Counted from the stretch's first letter, positions 34,756 through 43,240 are shown. The stretch is DNA of 64,000 nt from Pseudomonas jinjuensis (GCF_900103845.1 NZ_FNIJ01000003.1:310001-374000); one strand, 5' to 3'. The notes: generated from the sequence alone by a model not told the origin. Program-made: numbers and translations.

Positions 34756-35091
34756 ATGCGCCTCAGCTCCATCCCCAAGCATTCCCTCGCCATCGGCCTG
34801 CTGCTCGCCGCCTTCGCCGGCAGCGCCCAGGCCCAGTCGGTGGTGCGCCTGTTCAACATCACCACCAACGCCATCGGCCGCAGCCTCGACTTCACCTCCG
34901 ACACCACCACCTCGATCCGCGACATGAAGATCGTGGTCGAGGCCCGTGACGACGCCGCCAGCTTCGTCGCCAGCGAAGGCGCCATCCGCGGCGTGCAGCT
35001 GGAAGCGGCGTTCAGCTACCTGCGCGACCAGCTGCCGGAAGCCCGCCAGGCCTCCGACCAGCAGCTCGCCGAAGCCATCCTCGCCCTGTGA
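34756..35091 (+). CDS. DUF2388 secreted protein 3
   Basis: The 111-residue product starts at ATG 34756, with CCGGAGAAA upstream; a longer in-frame start lacks this. The signal peptide ends AQA. EARDDAASFVASEGAIRG and LAEAILAL mark the family. Its stop overlaps the GTG start of the large downstream gene (GTGA), which couples the two. Confidence 0.87.
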   Translation: MRLSSIPKHSLAIGLLLAAFAGSAQAQSVVRLFNITTNAIGRSLDFTSDTTTSIRDMKIVVEARDDAASFVASEGAIRGVQLEAAFSYLRDQLPEARQASDQQLAEAILAL

Positions 35092-37049
35092 GACCCGCCG
35101 GCCGCCGCTGGCTGGCGGCACTCGCCCTGCTGCTGGCCGGCAGCGCCCACGCCGCCCTGCGCCTCGACCTGCAGGACCAGGGCCTGACCGCGGCGCAACG
35201 CAGCGCCAGCCAGCAACTGCTGGACGAGGCACTGCAGCGGTTGCCCGAGACATTCGTCGAACGCCTGGACCGCCGCGTCAGCGTCGAATGGCGCGACGAC
35301 CTGCCCAGCGACGGCATGGGCCGCGCCCTGCGCCCCGATGCCATCGCCCTGAGCCGCCGCTATCTCGCCGCGCTCGCCGACGGCAGCGCGGCAACCGAGC
35401 AGACCGGCCGCAGCCACGGCACCCTGCGCCGCGAACTGCTCGCCACCCTGCTCCACGAACTGACCCACCTGTACGACCGCGCGCGGCTGTGGACGCCCGC
35501 CGAAGCCAGCCTGATCCGCCGCTGCAGCACGCGCCGGGACACGCTGGGACGCGCCGGCGAACCCGGCGAGTGCCGCGTCCAGGCCGGGCGCCGCTTCAGC
35601 CTCTCCGACGACCCGCGCCTGCTCGACCTCGCCGGCTGGCCGCAGTACGCCGGCAAGCACGGCCAGCGCGAGGCGCACAACCGCTTCGTCCTGCGCAGCC
35701 CGGACCCCTACGAGCTGAGCAACCCGCGCGAGTTCGTCGCGGTGAACATGGAGTACTTCCTCCTCGACCCTAGCTACGCCTGCCGCCGCCCGGCGCTCTA
35801 CCGGTTCTACGCCGAACGCTTCGGTGAGCGCCCGCAGCGCGCCGACTGCCCGTCGGGCTACGCCTACCTCAACGCCGGCCGCGACTTCGCCCGCCAGCCA
35901 CTGGGCCAGCTCGACCCGGAGCGCGTCTACGAGGTCGACTACCTGCTCGCCGAGGCCAACGACCAACTGGTCTCGCGCTGGGGCCATGCCATGCTGCGCA
36001 TCGTCGTCTGCGCCCCGGGCCGCCCGCGCGGGCCGGCCTGCCGGCTGGACCTCGACCGCCACCTGGTGCTGTCCTACCGCGCCTTCGTCGGCGACCTGCA
36101 GCTGTCCAGCTGGGACGGCCTGACCGGCGCCTACCCGTCGCGGCTGTTCGTCCTGCCGCTGTCGCAGGTGATCGAGGAATACACCAAGGTCGAACTGCGC
36201 AGCCTCGCCTCGATCCCGCTCAGGCTGAGCCGCGCGGAAATCGCCGAACTGGTCGAGCGCGCCGCGCAGAGTCACTGGAGCTACGACGGCAACTACTACT
36301 TCATCTCCAACAACTGCGCGGTGGAAACCCTCAAGCTGCTGCGCAGCGGCGTGCCCGACCCGCGCCTGCAGAGCCTCGACAGCATCACCCCCTACGGCGT
36401 GGTGGAACTGCTGGAAAACCGCGGCATGGCCGATCCCAGCGTGCTCGACGACCCGAAGGAAGCGCTGCGCCTCGGCTACCGCTTCGACTCCTTCCGCGAC
36501 CGCTACCAGGCGATGTTCGAAGTGATCCGCCAGCGCATGGACATTCCCCAGCAAAAGGTCGAGGACTGGCTCGCCCTGCCGGCCAAGCAGCGCCGCGACT
36601 GGTTCCCCCGCGCCGACCTGCGCGCCAGCGCCGCCCTGCTGCTGCTGGAACAGGCCTCGCTGCGCCGCCAGCTGCTGATCGCCCAGGACGAACTCAAGCG
36701 CCTCTACCTCGGCCACCGCGACGACGCCGCGGCCGACCCGAAACTGGCCAGGGCCGGCGGCACGCTGCAGCGCATCCTCGACGACAGCGGTTTCCTCAGC
36801 CGCCCGGCGGAACTGCTCGACGGCGGCTACGGCCTGCCGCAACCCGGCGAATCCGCCCGCCTGGAACAACAGGCCCACGCCCGCCAGGCACGCCTGCGCC
36901 AGCTCAGCGACGACCTGGAAAAGGAAGTCCGCGAACTGCTGGAGCCCTCCCGCCGCGAGGAACTGGAAGCGCTGGAAGCCAACCTGAAGCTGCTCGGCAC
37001 GCACCTGCGCGAACTGCACAAGGCGGCCGGCGGGCTGGAGTTGCCCTGA
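35088..37049 (+). CDS. Exported HExxH protein with DUF4105 (Lnb N-terminal-like) domain
   Basis: The 653-residue product starts at a GTG that overlaps the DUF2388-3 stop. A signal peptide (cleaved near AHA, about 22) precedes a region with HELTH (His123, Glu124, His127), a zinc-protease motif, and then a DUF4105-like middle part (about 290-440: WGHAMLRIVV and FISNNCAVETLKLL). A long helical C terminus follows (about 530-653). DUF4105 holds Cys/His residues of a papain-like fold, so two potential hydrolase activities are combined. Function is unknown; coupling to DUF2388 suggests they act together in the envelope. Confidence 0.82.
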   Translation: MRPAGRRWLAALALLLAGSAHAALRLDLQDQGLTAAQRSASQQLLDEALQRLPETFVERLDRRVSVEWRDDLPSDGMGRALRPDAIALSRRYLAALADGSAATEQTGRSHGTLRRELLATLLHELTHLYDRARLWTPAEASLIRRCSTRRDTLGRAGEPGECRVQAGRRFSLSDDPRLLDLAGWPQYAGKHGQREAHNRFVLRSPDPYELSNPREFVAVNMEYFLLDPSYACRRPALYRFYAERFGERPQRADCPSGYAYLNAGRDFARQPLGQLDPERVYEVDYLLAEANDQLVSRWGHAMLRIVVCAPGRPRGPACRLDLDRHLVLSYRAFVGDLQLSSWDGLTGAYPSRLFVLPLSQVIEEYTKVELRSLASIPLRLSRAEIAELVERAAQSHWSYDGNYYFISNNCAVETLKLLRSGVPDPRLQSLDSITPYGVVELLENRGMADPSVLDDPKEALRLGYRFDSFRDRYQAMFEVIRQRMDIPQQKVEDWLALPAKQRRDWFPRADLRASAALLLLEQASLRRQLLIAQDELKRLYLGHRDDAAADPKLARAGGTLQRILDDSGFLSRPAELLDGGYGLPQPGESARLEQQAHARQARLRQLSDDLEKEVRELLEPSRREELEALEANLKLLGTHLRELHKAAGGLELP

Positions 37050-37092
37050 CGTATCCGTCGGGCGGTACGAGATGGCGAAGCCTGGAGCTGGC

Positions 37093-37175
37093 GTAGGGTG
37101 GATCACGCTCCACCGATCCACCATGGCCGCGCATGCGGCCCCACAATGGTGGATGAAAAAAACCTCATCCACCTA
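37093..37175. repeat. GTAGGGTGGAT element, inverted relative to the 26.7-kb copies
   Basis: GTAGGGTGGATCACGCTCC at the left and a T/A-rich GGATGAAAAAAACCTCATCC at the right, with ATCCACCAT inside, form the reverse complement of the 85-bp unit. Confidence 0.8.
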
Positions 37176-37200
37176 CCTTTCTGCGGCACCTGAGATCGCT

Positions 37201-37265
37201 GTAGGAGCGGGCCATGCCCGCGACACGCCGTGCCGAACCATTTCGCGGGCATGGCCCGCTCCTAC
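37201..37265. repeat. REP-like inverted pair
   Basis: GTAGGAGCGGGCCATGCCCGCG (37201-37222) faces CGCGGGCATGGCCCGCTCCTAC (37244-37265), exact reverse complements. Confidence 0.85.
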
Positions 37266-37296
37266 AATGCTGCCCAGCCACCGCTTTGGCCGTATC

Positions 37297-37329
37297 GGCG
37301 GATGAAGCGTTCCGCTTCATTCGCCCTAC
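37297..37329. repeat. GGCGGATGAAGCG palindrome overlapping a stop codon
   Basis: GGCGGATGAAGCG and CGCTTCATTCGCC pair. The terminal CTAC contributes the TAG stop of the adjacent minus-strand GFA gene. Confidence 0.65.
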
Positions 37330-37727
37330 AACCTCTCCTCCTCTTCCTCCGGCAACTGCTCGTCCAGATGCAGCCACGGCAGCCGGCTCTTCGTCCAGAT
37401 ATGCCGGTCCGGCCGCACCCGTTCCGGGTGGTCGAGGGTGGCGATGGTCAGGTCCAGCGTCTGTGGATAGGCTTCCGAACGGAAGGTCAGCTGGGCGCCG
37501 CAGCGGCCGCAGAAGCTGCGCGTGCAGCCCGGCGTCGAGTGGTAGTCGTTCGGTGCGCCACTCAGCCAGCGGAAGGATTCGGCCGGCACCGTCGCCCAGG
37601 TCACCGCGACGGCGCCGCTGCAGCGCCGGCAGATCGAGCAATGGCAGTGCGCGACGTCGGTCAGCGGCGCCTCGACTTCGTAGCGCAGCGCGCCGCAATG
37701 GCAGCCGCCCTGGATCTTTTCGCTCAT
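37326..37727 (-). CDS. GFA-family zinc protein
   Basis: The 133-residue product starts at the ATG with first base 37727, after a GGAGGAGT site. Zinc cysteines are in CHCG, CHCSICRRCSG and FCGRCG, the pattern of the GFA/CENP-V fold. Family members include glutathione-dependent formaldehyde-activating enzymes, but most are uncharacterised. It lies 14 bp after the dioxygenase-like gene and is probably co-transcribed. The acidic tail (PEEEEERL) ends in a stop supplied by a repeat. Confidence 0.87.
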   Translation of the reverse strand: MSEKIQGGCHCGALRYEVEAPLTDVAHCHCSICRRCSGAVAVTWATVPAESFRWLSGAPNDYHSTPGCTRSFCGRCGAQLTFRSEAYPQTLDLTIATLDHPERVRPDRHIWTKSRLPWLHLDEQLPEEEEERL

Positions 37728-37741
37728 CCGCACTCCTCCCT

Positions 37742-38503
37742 TCAGTCGTATTCCGCCGCCTCGTGGTCGCCGAGTAGCCGGCGCTGGCGGGGCGTGCAGG
37801 CGGCCAGCACCTCGGGATTGAAACGCCATTCGAGATAGGGCGAGAACTTCTGCGCCACCATGCGCCGGCCGTAGTGCACCTGCAGCAGGTAGCGGCTGCG
37901 ATCGGTGGCGCGGTTGCGGCTGCCGGCGTGCCATAGCTCGCTGCGCAGGAACAGTACGTCGCCAGCCCGGCACAGCACGGCCTGCGGTTCGCGGCCCTGC
38001 CAGTCGCTCTCACCCTCGTGCGGCGGTCGGCCGGCAAGATGGCTGCCGGGAATCACCAGGGTAGGGCAGAGCAGTTCGTCGATGTCGTCCAGGTAGATCT
38101 GCGCGGTGCAGACGAACATCGGCAGCTCGAACGCCGGATCGGCCAGCAGGACCGGCGGCAGTCGCATCGGCAGGTAGTCGAGGTGCAGGTCGGCGCCGAT
38201 GAACCCCGGATGGCAACGCCAGGCGGTCTGGCCGATCACGTGGCAGTCCGCGCCCATCGCCGCCTCGGCCAGCTCGATCACCCCCGGCAGGTCGAGATAG
38301 GGCAGCCACAGGGGAGAGCGGTTGAACACGCACTTGTAGTGGTCGACCAGCCCCTCGTAGTCCCAATGCACCGGCTCAAGCCCGTCGATGGCGCTGCGCA
38401 GTTCGGCGATCCCATCGGGCCCGACGATCCCGCGCAGCAGCACATAGCCGTCCTCGTGCATGGCGGCGAGTGCCGTGGCCGTGCTTTCGGTCCGCTCCCT
38501 CAT
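37742..38503 (-). CDS. Phytanoyl-CoA dioxygenase-like Fe(II)/2-oxoglutarate enzyme
   Basis: About 253 residues from the ATG at 38503; an ATG four codons upstream is also possible. The facial triad is HLD (His107, Asp109) with His192 in LWHAGSRNR, and Arg204 is a candidate 2-oxoglutarate anchor. PhyH-type enzymes hydroxylate or halogenate small molecules. No biosynthetic cluster surrounds it, and the substrate is unknown. Confidence 0.84.
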   Translation of the reverse strand: MRERTESTATALAAMHEDGYVLLRGIVGPDGIAELRSAIDGLEPVHWDYEGLVDHYKCVFNRSPLWLPYLDLPGVIELAEAAMGADCHVIGQTAWRCHPGFIGADLHLDYLPMRLPPVLLADPAFELPMFVCTAQIYLDDIDELLCPTLVIPGSHLAGRPPHEGESDWQGREPQAVLCRAGDVLFLRSELWHAGSRNRATDRSRYLLQVHYGRRMVAQKFSPYLEWRFNPEVLAACTPRQRRLLGDHEAAEYD

Positions 38504-38591
38504 GAGCCACCCCATCCACCCAGCGTTTCCCCAGTTTAGGACTGCCCCGGCAACAGCCGGTGCAGCTTTTTTGCCCATCGGAGCAGGGCAC

Positions 38592-38635
38592 CGTATACTC
38601 CTGTAATCTTTGTAAACGATGTATACACCGTATAC
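38592..38635 (+). promoter_or_regulatory. GTATAC-rich control region of the toxin-antitoxin pair
   Basis: GTATAC occurs at 38593, 38621 and 38630, the last two as GTATACACCGTATAC, a 15-bp palindrome 15 bp before the antitoxin ATG. This fits autorepression by a ribbon-helix-helix antitoxin. Confidence 0.6.
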
Positions 38636-38649
38636 GCAGCGATCAGAAA

Positions 38650-38877
38650 ATGACCACCGTAATCTCCTTTCGGGCCGATGACGGCCTTGCCGCGGCGCTG
38701 GACGAACTGGCCCGCGCCACCCACCGGGACCGCCCGTATCACCTGCGCCAGGCCCTGGCGCAGTACCTGGAACGCCAGAGCTGGCACGTCGCGGCGATCG
38801 ACGAGGGGCTGGCGGACGCCAATGCCGGGCGCCTGCTGCCGCACGCGGAAATCGAAGCGAAGTGGGGGCTGGCATGA
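38650..38877 (+). CDS. Ribbon-helix-helix antitoxin (CopG/ParD-like)
   Basis: The 75-residue product has an N-terminal RHH fold: beta strand TTVISFRADD, then helices ALDELARATHRDRPYHLRQAL. The C-terminal tail (EGLADANAGRLLPHAEIEAKW) is the toxin-wrapping part seen in ParD-type antitoxins. It overlaps the toxin gene by four bases (ATGA). A palindromic GTATAC region precedes it. Confidence 0.9.
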   Translation: MTTVISFRADDGLAAALDELARATHRDRPYHLRQALAQYLERQSWHVAAIDEGLADANAGRLLPHAEIEAKWGLA

Positions 38878-39155
38878 GTCTGCTGTGGAGCCACAAGGCC
38901 GCCGCCGATCTGGACGCCATCTATGACCACTACGTGGTGCTGATCGGCCCGGAAAAGGCGCTGAAAGCCATCCAGGACATCCTCGGCCAGGTGAAACCGT
39001 TGCAGGACCCGGCTCTCGGCAGCAGTGGCGAACCGAGCGAAGTACCCGGCGTGCGCGAGCTGCCGATCGAACGCTGGCCATTCGTGACCGCATACCGGGT
39101 CAAGGGTCGCAATGTGGAAATCCTGCGCATCGACCGTGCGAATAATCCCGCCTGA
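38874..39155 (+). CDS. RelE/ParE-family toxin
   Basis: The 93-residue product starts at the ATG overlapping the antitoxin stop. WSHKAAADLDAIYDHY and the C-terminal RVKGRNVEILRI strand pair are typical of the RelE/ParE fold. Absence of the RelE catalytic Arg/Lys set and the ParD-like partner favour ParE (gyrase-targeting), but this is not certain. Confidence 0.88.
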   Translation: MSLLWSHKAAADLDAIYDHYVVLIGPEKALKAIQDILGQVKPLQDPALGSSGEPSEVPGVRELPIERWPFVTAYRVKGRNVEILRIDRANNPA

Positions 39156-39435
39156 AAGTGGGCACACGGTTACAAGATATTTCAAACCATTGACTTCTAT
39201 TTATTTACGTGAAACCAAATCAAATGACCAAATTAAATAGATAACGTCATTAATTGAATGAAGCACTTAAATTCGCCTTTTAAATGACCACACACTAGCC
39301 ATCCTTTCGACCCTCTTTCCCAGCCCGCCTGCCGTCCGACGGCACGGCGGCAGCGGAACTTTCGCCCCTCCGGCCCACTCAGTTCTGGCAGCAGATTTCC
39401 CACACCCGCCTTCCCTGATTCCGGCCCGTACATCC
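39156..39435. other. AT-rich patch downstream of the toxin
   Basis: From about 39165 to 39290 the sequence is strongly AT-rich, unlike the rest of the window. AAATGACCA occurs at 39222 and 39282 (60 bp apart). No gene seen. It may be an MvaT/H-NS-type binding region, promoter DNA for the RcnB-like gene, or the edge of transferred DNA. Confidence 0.5.
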
Positions 39436-40089
39436 ATGAACATGCGCATCCGCCGTCCGCGTAGCCTGCTTGCCCTGCTCCTCCTGCTTTCCCCTGTCAG
39501 CGTGCTTGCCTGGAACGGCAACGACGGCCACCAGCAATGGCAGGAACAGCGCCGCCAGCAGGACGAGCGCCAGCGCCACCACGAGGAACGGCAACGCCAT
39601 GAGGCGGAAAGACGCCGGCAGGAACAGGACCGTCGCCGCCAGGAACAGCACCAGCAGTTCGCCCGCGAGCAGCAGTGGAAGCAGGAGCAGCACCGGCAAT
39701 GGCAGGAGCGCCAGCGCCAGGAAGCCGAGCGCCAGCGGCACTGGCGCGAGGAACAGCGGCGTCACCAGGAGGAACGCTGGCGCCAGCGGGAAGAGGCGCG
39801 CCGGCGCGAGGCCGAACAGCACCGTCGCTGGGAAGAACAGCGGCGCCACGACGAACAGCGCCGGCGCTGGGAGCAAGCGCAGCGCTGGCAGGGCGGATCT
39901 GAGCGGGGCTGGCGGCTGGGCCAGCACGTATCGCGCGACTATCGCCGGCGCCATTATCTGCAGGACTGGCGCGCACACCGCCTGCCGCGGCCGCGGCATG
40001 GCCAGCAATGGCTGCTGACCGGCCGCCACTATCTGCTGGTGGATCGCGACGACGGTTCGATCAGCCGAATCCTCAGAGCCTACCGCTGA
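39436..40089 (+). CDS. RcnB-like periplasmic protein with a long charged helix
   Basis: The product has 217 residues with a signal peptide ending VLA (about 25). Residues about 33-155 are almost only Gln, Arg, Glu, His and Trp in heptad-like runs, predicting a single long alpha helix. The C-terminal domain (about 157-217) matches RcnB/PF11776: WRLGQHVSRDYR, then QWLLTGRHYLLVDRDDG. RcnB-type proteins act in the periplasm, some in metal homeostasis. The long insert is unusual for the family and makes the product about twice normal length. Confidence 0.82.
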   Translation: MNMRIRRPRSLLALLLLLSPVSVLAWNGNDGHQQWQEQRRQQDERQRHHEERQRHEAERRRQEQDRRRQEQHQQFAREQQWKQEQHRQWQERQRQEAERQRHWREEQRRHQEERWRQREEARRREAEQHRRWEEQRRHDEQRRRWEQAQRWQGGSERGWRLGQHVSRDYRRRHYLQDWRAHRLPRPRHGQQWLLTGRHYLLVDRDDGSISRILRAYR

Positions 40090-40201
40090 GCGGGGAGGGT
40101 GCAGGGCACCGGCAGCGGACCGCCGGACGCATCCGGAACTCCAGAGTGCGGCGACCTCGTCTAAGTTTGATGCAGGACCGCTCGACGAGGATTCCCGTGC
40201 C

Positions 40202-41746
40202 ATGCAACGCCCCTCACTTCCGCAACCGCCGTCCTTCAGCCGCATCGGCGTCATCGGCGCCGGTGTCATGGGCCGCGGCATCGCCCAACTGTTCGCCAAC
40301 AGCGGCCTGCCGGTGCGCCTCTACGACAGCCGGGCGGAAAGCATCCAGCAGGCACTCGACCTCAACCGCCAGCTGTTCGAGCACGTCGCCGCGCGCAACG
40401 GCCTGGGCGACGACGTGCTGGCGATCACCCCGCAGCGCATGGTCGCCGCCCACAGCCTCGACGAGCTGCACGACTGCGACCTGCTGATCGAGACCATAGT
40501 CGAGGACCTTGGCGCCAAGCAGTCGCTGTTCGCCGAGCTGGAGGCGCGGGTGGCGCCGGACGCGGTGCTGGCGAGCAACACCTCGTCGCTGTCGGTCAGC
40601 CGCATCGCACGCAAGTGTAAGAACCCGCGGCGCGTCGCCGGGCTGCATTTCTTCAACCCGGTGCCGCTGATGCGGGTGGTGGAAGTGGTGCGCGGCGAGC
40701 GTACCGACGAATCGGTGATCGCCCGCCTGGCGCACCTGGCCGAGCATGTCGGGCACTTCCCGGCGCTGACCAGCGACAGTCCCGGCCTGATCGTCACCCA
40801 CGCCGGCCGCGCCTTCAGCAGCGAGGCGCTGCGCATCCTCAGTGAGGGCATCGCCAGCCCCGCACAGGTCGACCGCATCCTGCGCGACGGCGCCGGCTTC
40901 CGCATGGGGCCGTTCGAACTGCTCGACCTGGCCGGGCTGGATATCGTCCACACGGTGATGGAGTCGCTCTACCAGCAGTTCTACCAGGACCCGCGCTACA
41001 CGCCCTCGCCGCTGGCGGCCCAGCGCGTCGCCGCCGGCCTGCTCGGGCGCAAGAGCGGGGAGGGCTTCTACCGCTACCAGGACGGCCTGCCGCTGCTCGA
41101 TCCGGAGCCGGTGCAGGCACCGGTGCTGCTGAACAGGCCGTTCTGGCTGGACAGCCAGGACCCCGAGCTGCGCCACCGCATCGGCAGCCTGCTGAGCCAG
41201 GCCGGAGTGGTGCTGGAAAGCTGCGAGGCGCCGTCGTCGCGGGCGATCTGCCTGGTGACGCCGATGGGCGAGGACGCCAGCACGCGCATCGACGCCCTCG
41301 ACCTGCCGCCGGAACGCAGCCTGGCGCTGGAAACCTTCACCGAACTCGACCGCCGCCGCGTGCTGATGCGCCAGCCGGCGCTCGACCCGGCGCTGGAGGT
41401 GCAGGCGCGCCAGGCGCTGTCCAGCGACGGCGTGCCAGTGGAGGTGATCAGCGACTCGCCCGGCTTCGTCAGCCAGCGGGTGATCGCCAGCATCGTCAAC
41501 TTCGGCTGCGAGATCGTGCAGCGCGGCATCACCACGCCGGTGACCCTCGACCGCGCGGTGCAACTGGCGCTGGGCTATCCCTTCGGCCCGCTGGCGTTCG
41601 GCGAGCATTACGGCGCGGCGCGCATCCTCACCATTCTCCAGGGGCTGCAGGGCTGCTACGGCGAGCCGCGCTACCGGCCGAGCCCGTGGCTGCGGAGGCG
41701 GGTGCAGCTGGATCTGCCGCTGCATTGTCCGGATGCGGCGGAATAG
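40202..41746 (+). CDS. 3-hydroxyacyl-CoA dehydrogenase
   Basis: The product has 514 residues. The N-terminal Rossmann domain has IGVIGAGVMGRGIAQL; SNTSSLSVSRIA and HFFNPVPLMRVVEVVRG follow, holding the catalytic Ser/His region. The C-terminal 3HCDH domain appears twice (about 190-290 and 410-500), as in PaaH/PaaC-type enzymes. It oxidises 3-hydroxyacyl-CoA with NAD. No thiolase or hydratase is adjacent, so it probably serves a dispersed pathway. Confidence 0.92.
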   Translation: MQRPSLPQPPSFSRIGVIGAGVMGRGIAQLFANSGLPVRLYDSRAESIQQALDLNRQLFEHVAARNGLGDDVLAITPQRMVAAHSLDELHDCDLLIETIVEDLGAKQSLFAELEARVAPDAVLASNTSSLSVSRIARKCKNPRRVAGLHFFNPVPLMRVVEVVRGERTDESVIARLAHLAEHVGHFPALTSDSPGLIVTHAGRAFSSEALRILSEGIASPAQVDRILRDGAGFRMGPFELLDLAGLDIVHTVMESLYQQFYQDPRYTPSPLAAQRVAAGLLGRKSGEGFYRYQDGLPLLDPEPVQAPVLLNRPFWLDSQDPELRHRIGSLLSQAGVVLESCEAPSSRAICLVTPMGEDASTRIDALDLPPERSLALETFTELDRRRVLMRQPALDPALEVQARQALSSDGVPVEVISDSPGFVSQRVIASIVNFGCEIVQRGITTPVTLDRAVQLALGYPFGPLAFGEHYGAARILTILQGLQGCYGEPRYRPSPWLRRRVQLDLPLHCPDAAE

Positions 41747-41750
41747 TCGT

Positions 41751-42082
41751 GTAAGAGCGCGCCTTGCGCGCTATTCGCGGGCATGGCCCGCTTCCTACAC
41801 AGGATTCGCGAGCAAGCTCGCTCCTACAGGCACGTTCCCGCTCTTCGTAGGACCGAGGGGGACGCCCAGTCCTTGCTCGCGAACAAATGCGCTGAAATAC
41901 CAAGACAGGCTCCTACCCTAACGCCATACAAGCGCGCCATGCGCGCGACATGGGGACGGGTCGCGGGCATGGTCCGCTCCTGCAGGTTGGCGCATCGGCG
42001 GATAACGCTGGCGCGTTATTCGCCCTACCAAAGCAGACTGGCCCGGTTCCGTAGGGCGAATGACCGTTCGCGGTTATCCGCC
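41751..42082. repeat. Cluster of REP-like and GGCGGATAAC repeats
   Basis: At least six units lie end to end: REP copies at 41751, 41774-41798 and 41805-41827; a copy split by about 15 bp (41847-41884); degenerate copies near 41930-41984; and two GGCGGATAAC/GTTATCCGCC units at 41996-42082. This is the densest repeat cluster in the window, and fills the space between two convergent genes. Confidence 0.85.
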
Positions 42083-43177
42083 GGGAGTCCGGAAGGCGTA
42101 GGGCTGGCCGGCGTCGAGGCGTTCCAGCGCCGCGTGGCGTTCGCTCGCCGGCAGGGCGGCGAGTTTTTCCACCCGGGCGTGGAACGCCGGCCAGTTGCCG
42201 CCGAGCTGGCGGAACAATTCGGCGAAGGCCGGCACCCACTGGTCGTAGAGGCCGAACGGCAGCAGCTTGGCGTTGTTCAGCGGCGCCTCGATCCAGGCGT
42301 CGAACGGCCCCTTGCCGCCCCATTCGCGATCACGCAATGCGCGGTATTCGCGGCGCAGCCGGTCGAATTCGGCGGCCTTGCCGGCGCGCAGCTCGGCGGC
42401 CGGGCGGCCGCTGGCGTAGAGCTTCTGCAGCCGCTCGCGGGTGTCCAGCACCAGGCGGGCGAGGGCGTCGCGCTGCGCGGCGAGCGGGCTGTCCTGCGCC
42501 GGCAGGCCCTGGGCGGCGCGCCACCGACGGCCGCCTTCGCGCTCGACGAAGCTGGCGTAGGACTCGTTGAAGGCGGTGTCGCCGGGCAGGTAGAAGCGCT
42601 GGTGCGCCAGCTCGTGGAAGATGGTCTCGGCGAGGCGCTGGTCGCCCCAGCGCAGCATGCTGCTGAGGATCGGGTCGTCGAACCAGCCGAGGGTCGAATA
42701 GGCCTCCACGCCGCCGACATGAACGTCCATGCCATCCCCCTGCAGGCGGCGCGCCTCGGCGCGGGCGGCGGCCTCGTCGTAGTAGCCGCGATAGGCCACG
42801 CAGCCGGCGATCGGGAAGCAGTGGGTCAGCGGCTGCAGCGACAGCTCCGGCGTGGCGAATACGTTCCACACCACGTAGGGCCGGCGGATGTCGCTGTACA
42901 GGCGGTAGCTGCGGTTGTCCGGCAGGCCCAGCTCGGCGCTGGCGAAGGCGCGCGCCTCCTGGGCCAGGCGCAGACGCTGGCGCAGCGCGGCGTCGCGGGC
43001 GGGGTCGTCGACCACTTCCGCCACCGGTTCGCGGGCGGCCAGCAGGCGCAACTGGCCGCTGGCGAGCTGGCCGTAGTAGCCGAGGCTGGAACAACCGCTC
43101 AGCGCCAGAAGCGCCAGGCAGGGAACCCAGCGGGGCAATCGGCGGTCGAGTGTGCGAACAAGCGGGAGGACAGGCAT
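42074..43177 (-). CDS. Lipoprotein metallopeptidase (PF10023 aminopeptidase)
   Basis: The product has 367 residues from the ATG at 43177. A lipobox LALSGC (Cys29) marks a lipoprotein. IFHELAH (His188, Glu189, His192) is the zinc motif, with FNESYASFVE holding the likely third ligand. The family is annotated as predicted aminopeptidase. Its stop TAA and last two codons lie inside a GGCGGATAAC repeat. Confidence 0.88.
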   Translation of the reverse strand: MPVLPLVRTLDRRLPRWVPCLALLALSGCSSLGYYGQLASGQLRLLAAREPVAEVVDDPARDAALRQRLRLAQEARAFASAELGLPDNRSYRLYSDIRRPYVVWNVFATPELSLQPLTHCFPIAGCVAYRGYYDEAAARAEARRLQGDGMDVHVGGVEAYSTLGWFDDPILSSMLRWGDQRLAETIFHELAHQRFYLPGDTAFNESYASFVEREGGRRWRAAQGLPAQDSPLAAQRDALARLVLDTRERLQKLYASGRPAAELRAGKAAEFDRLRREYRALRDREWGGKGPFDAWIEAPLNNAKLLPFGLYDQWVPAFAELFRQLGGNWPAFHARVEKLAALPASERHAALERLDAGQPYAFRTPGG

Positions 43178-43240
43178 GCCGCCGAAAATAGCACAGCGCT
43201 CCCGCACGCCGCTGCCCACACTGAAACGTCCGGAGTTCCC

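Noticed and set aside
39165-39290. AT-rich patch as a possible att site or phage remnant
   Set aside because: No integrase, tRNA end or matching direct repeat of att type was found; reported only as an unexplained composition change.
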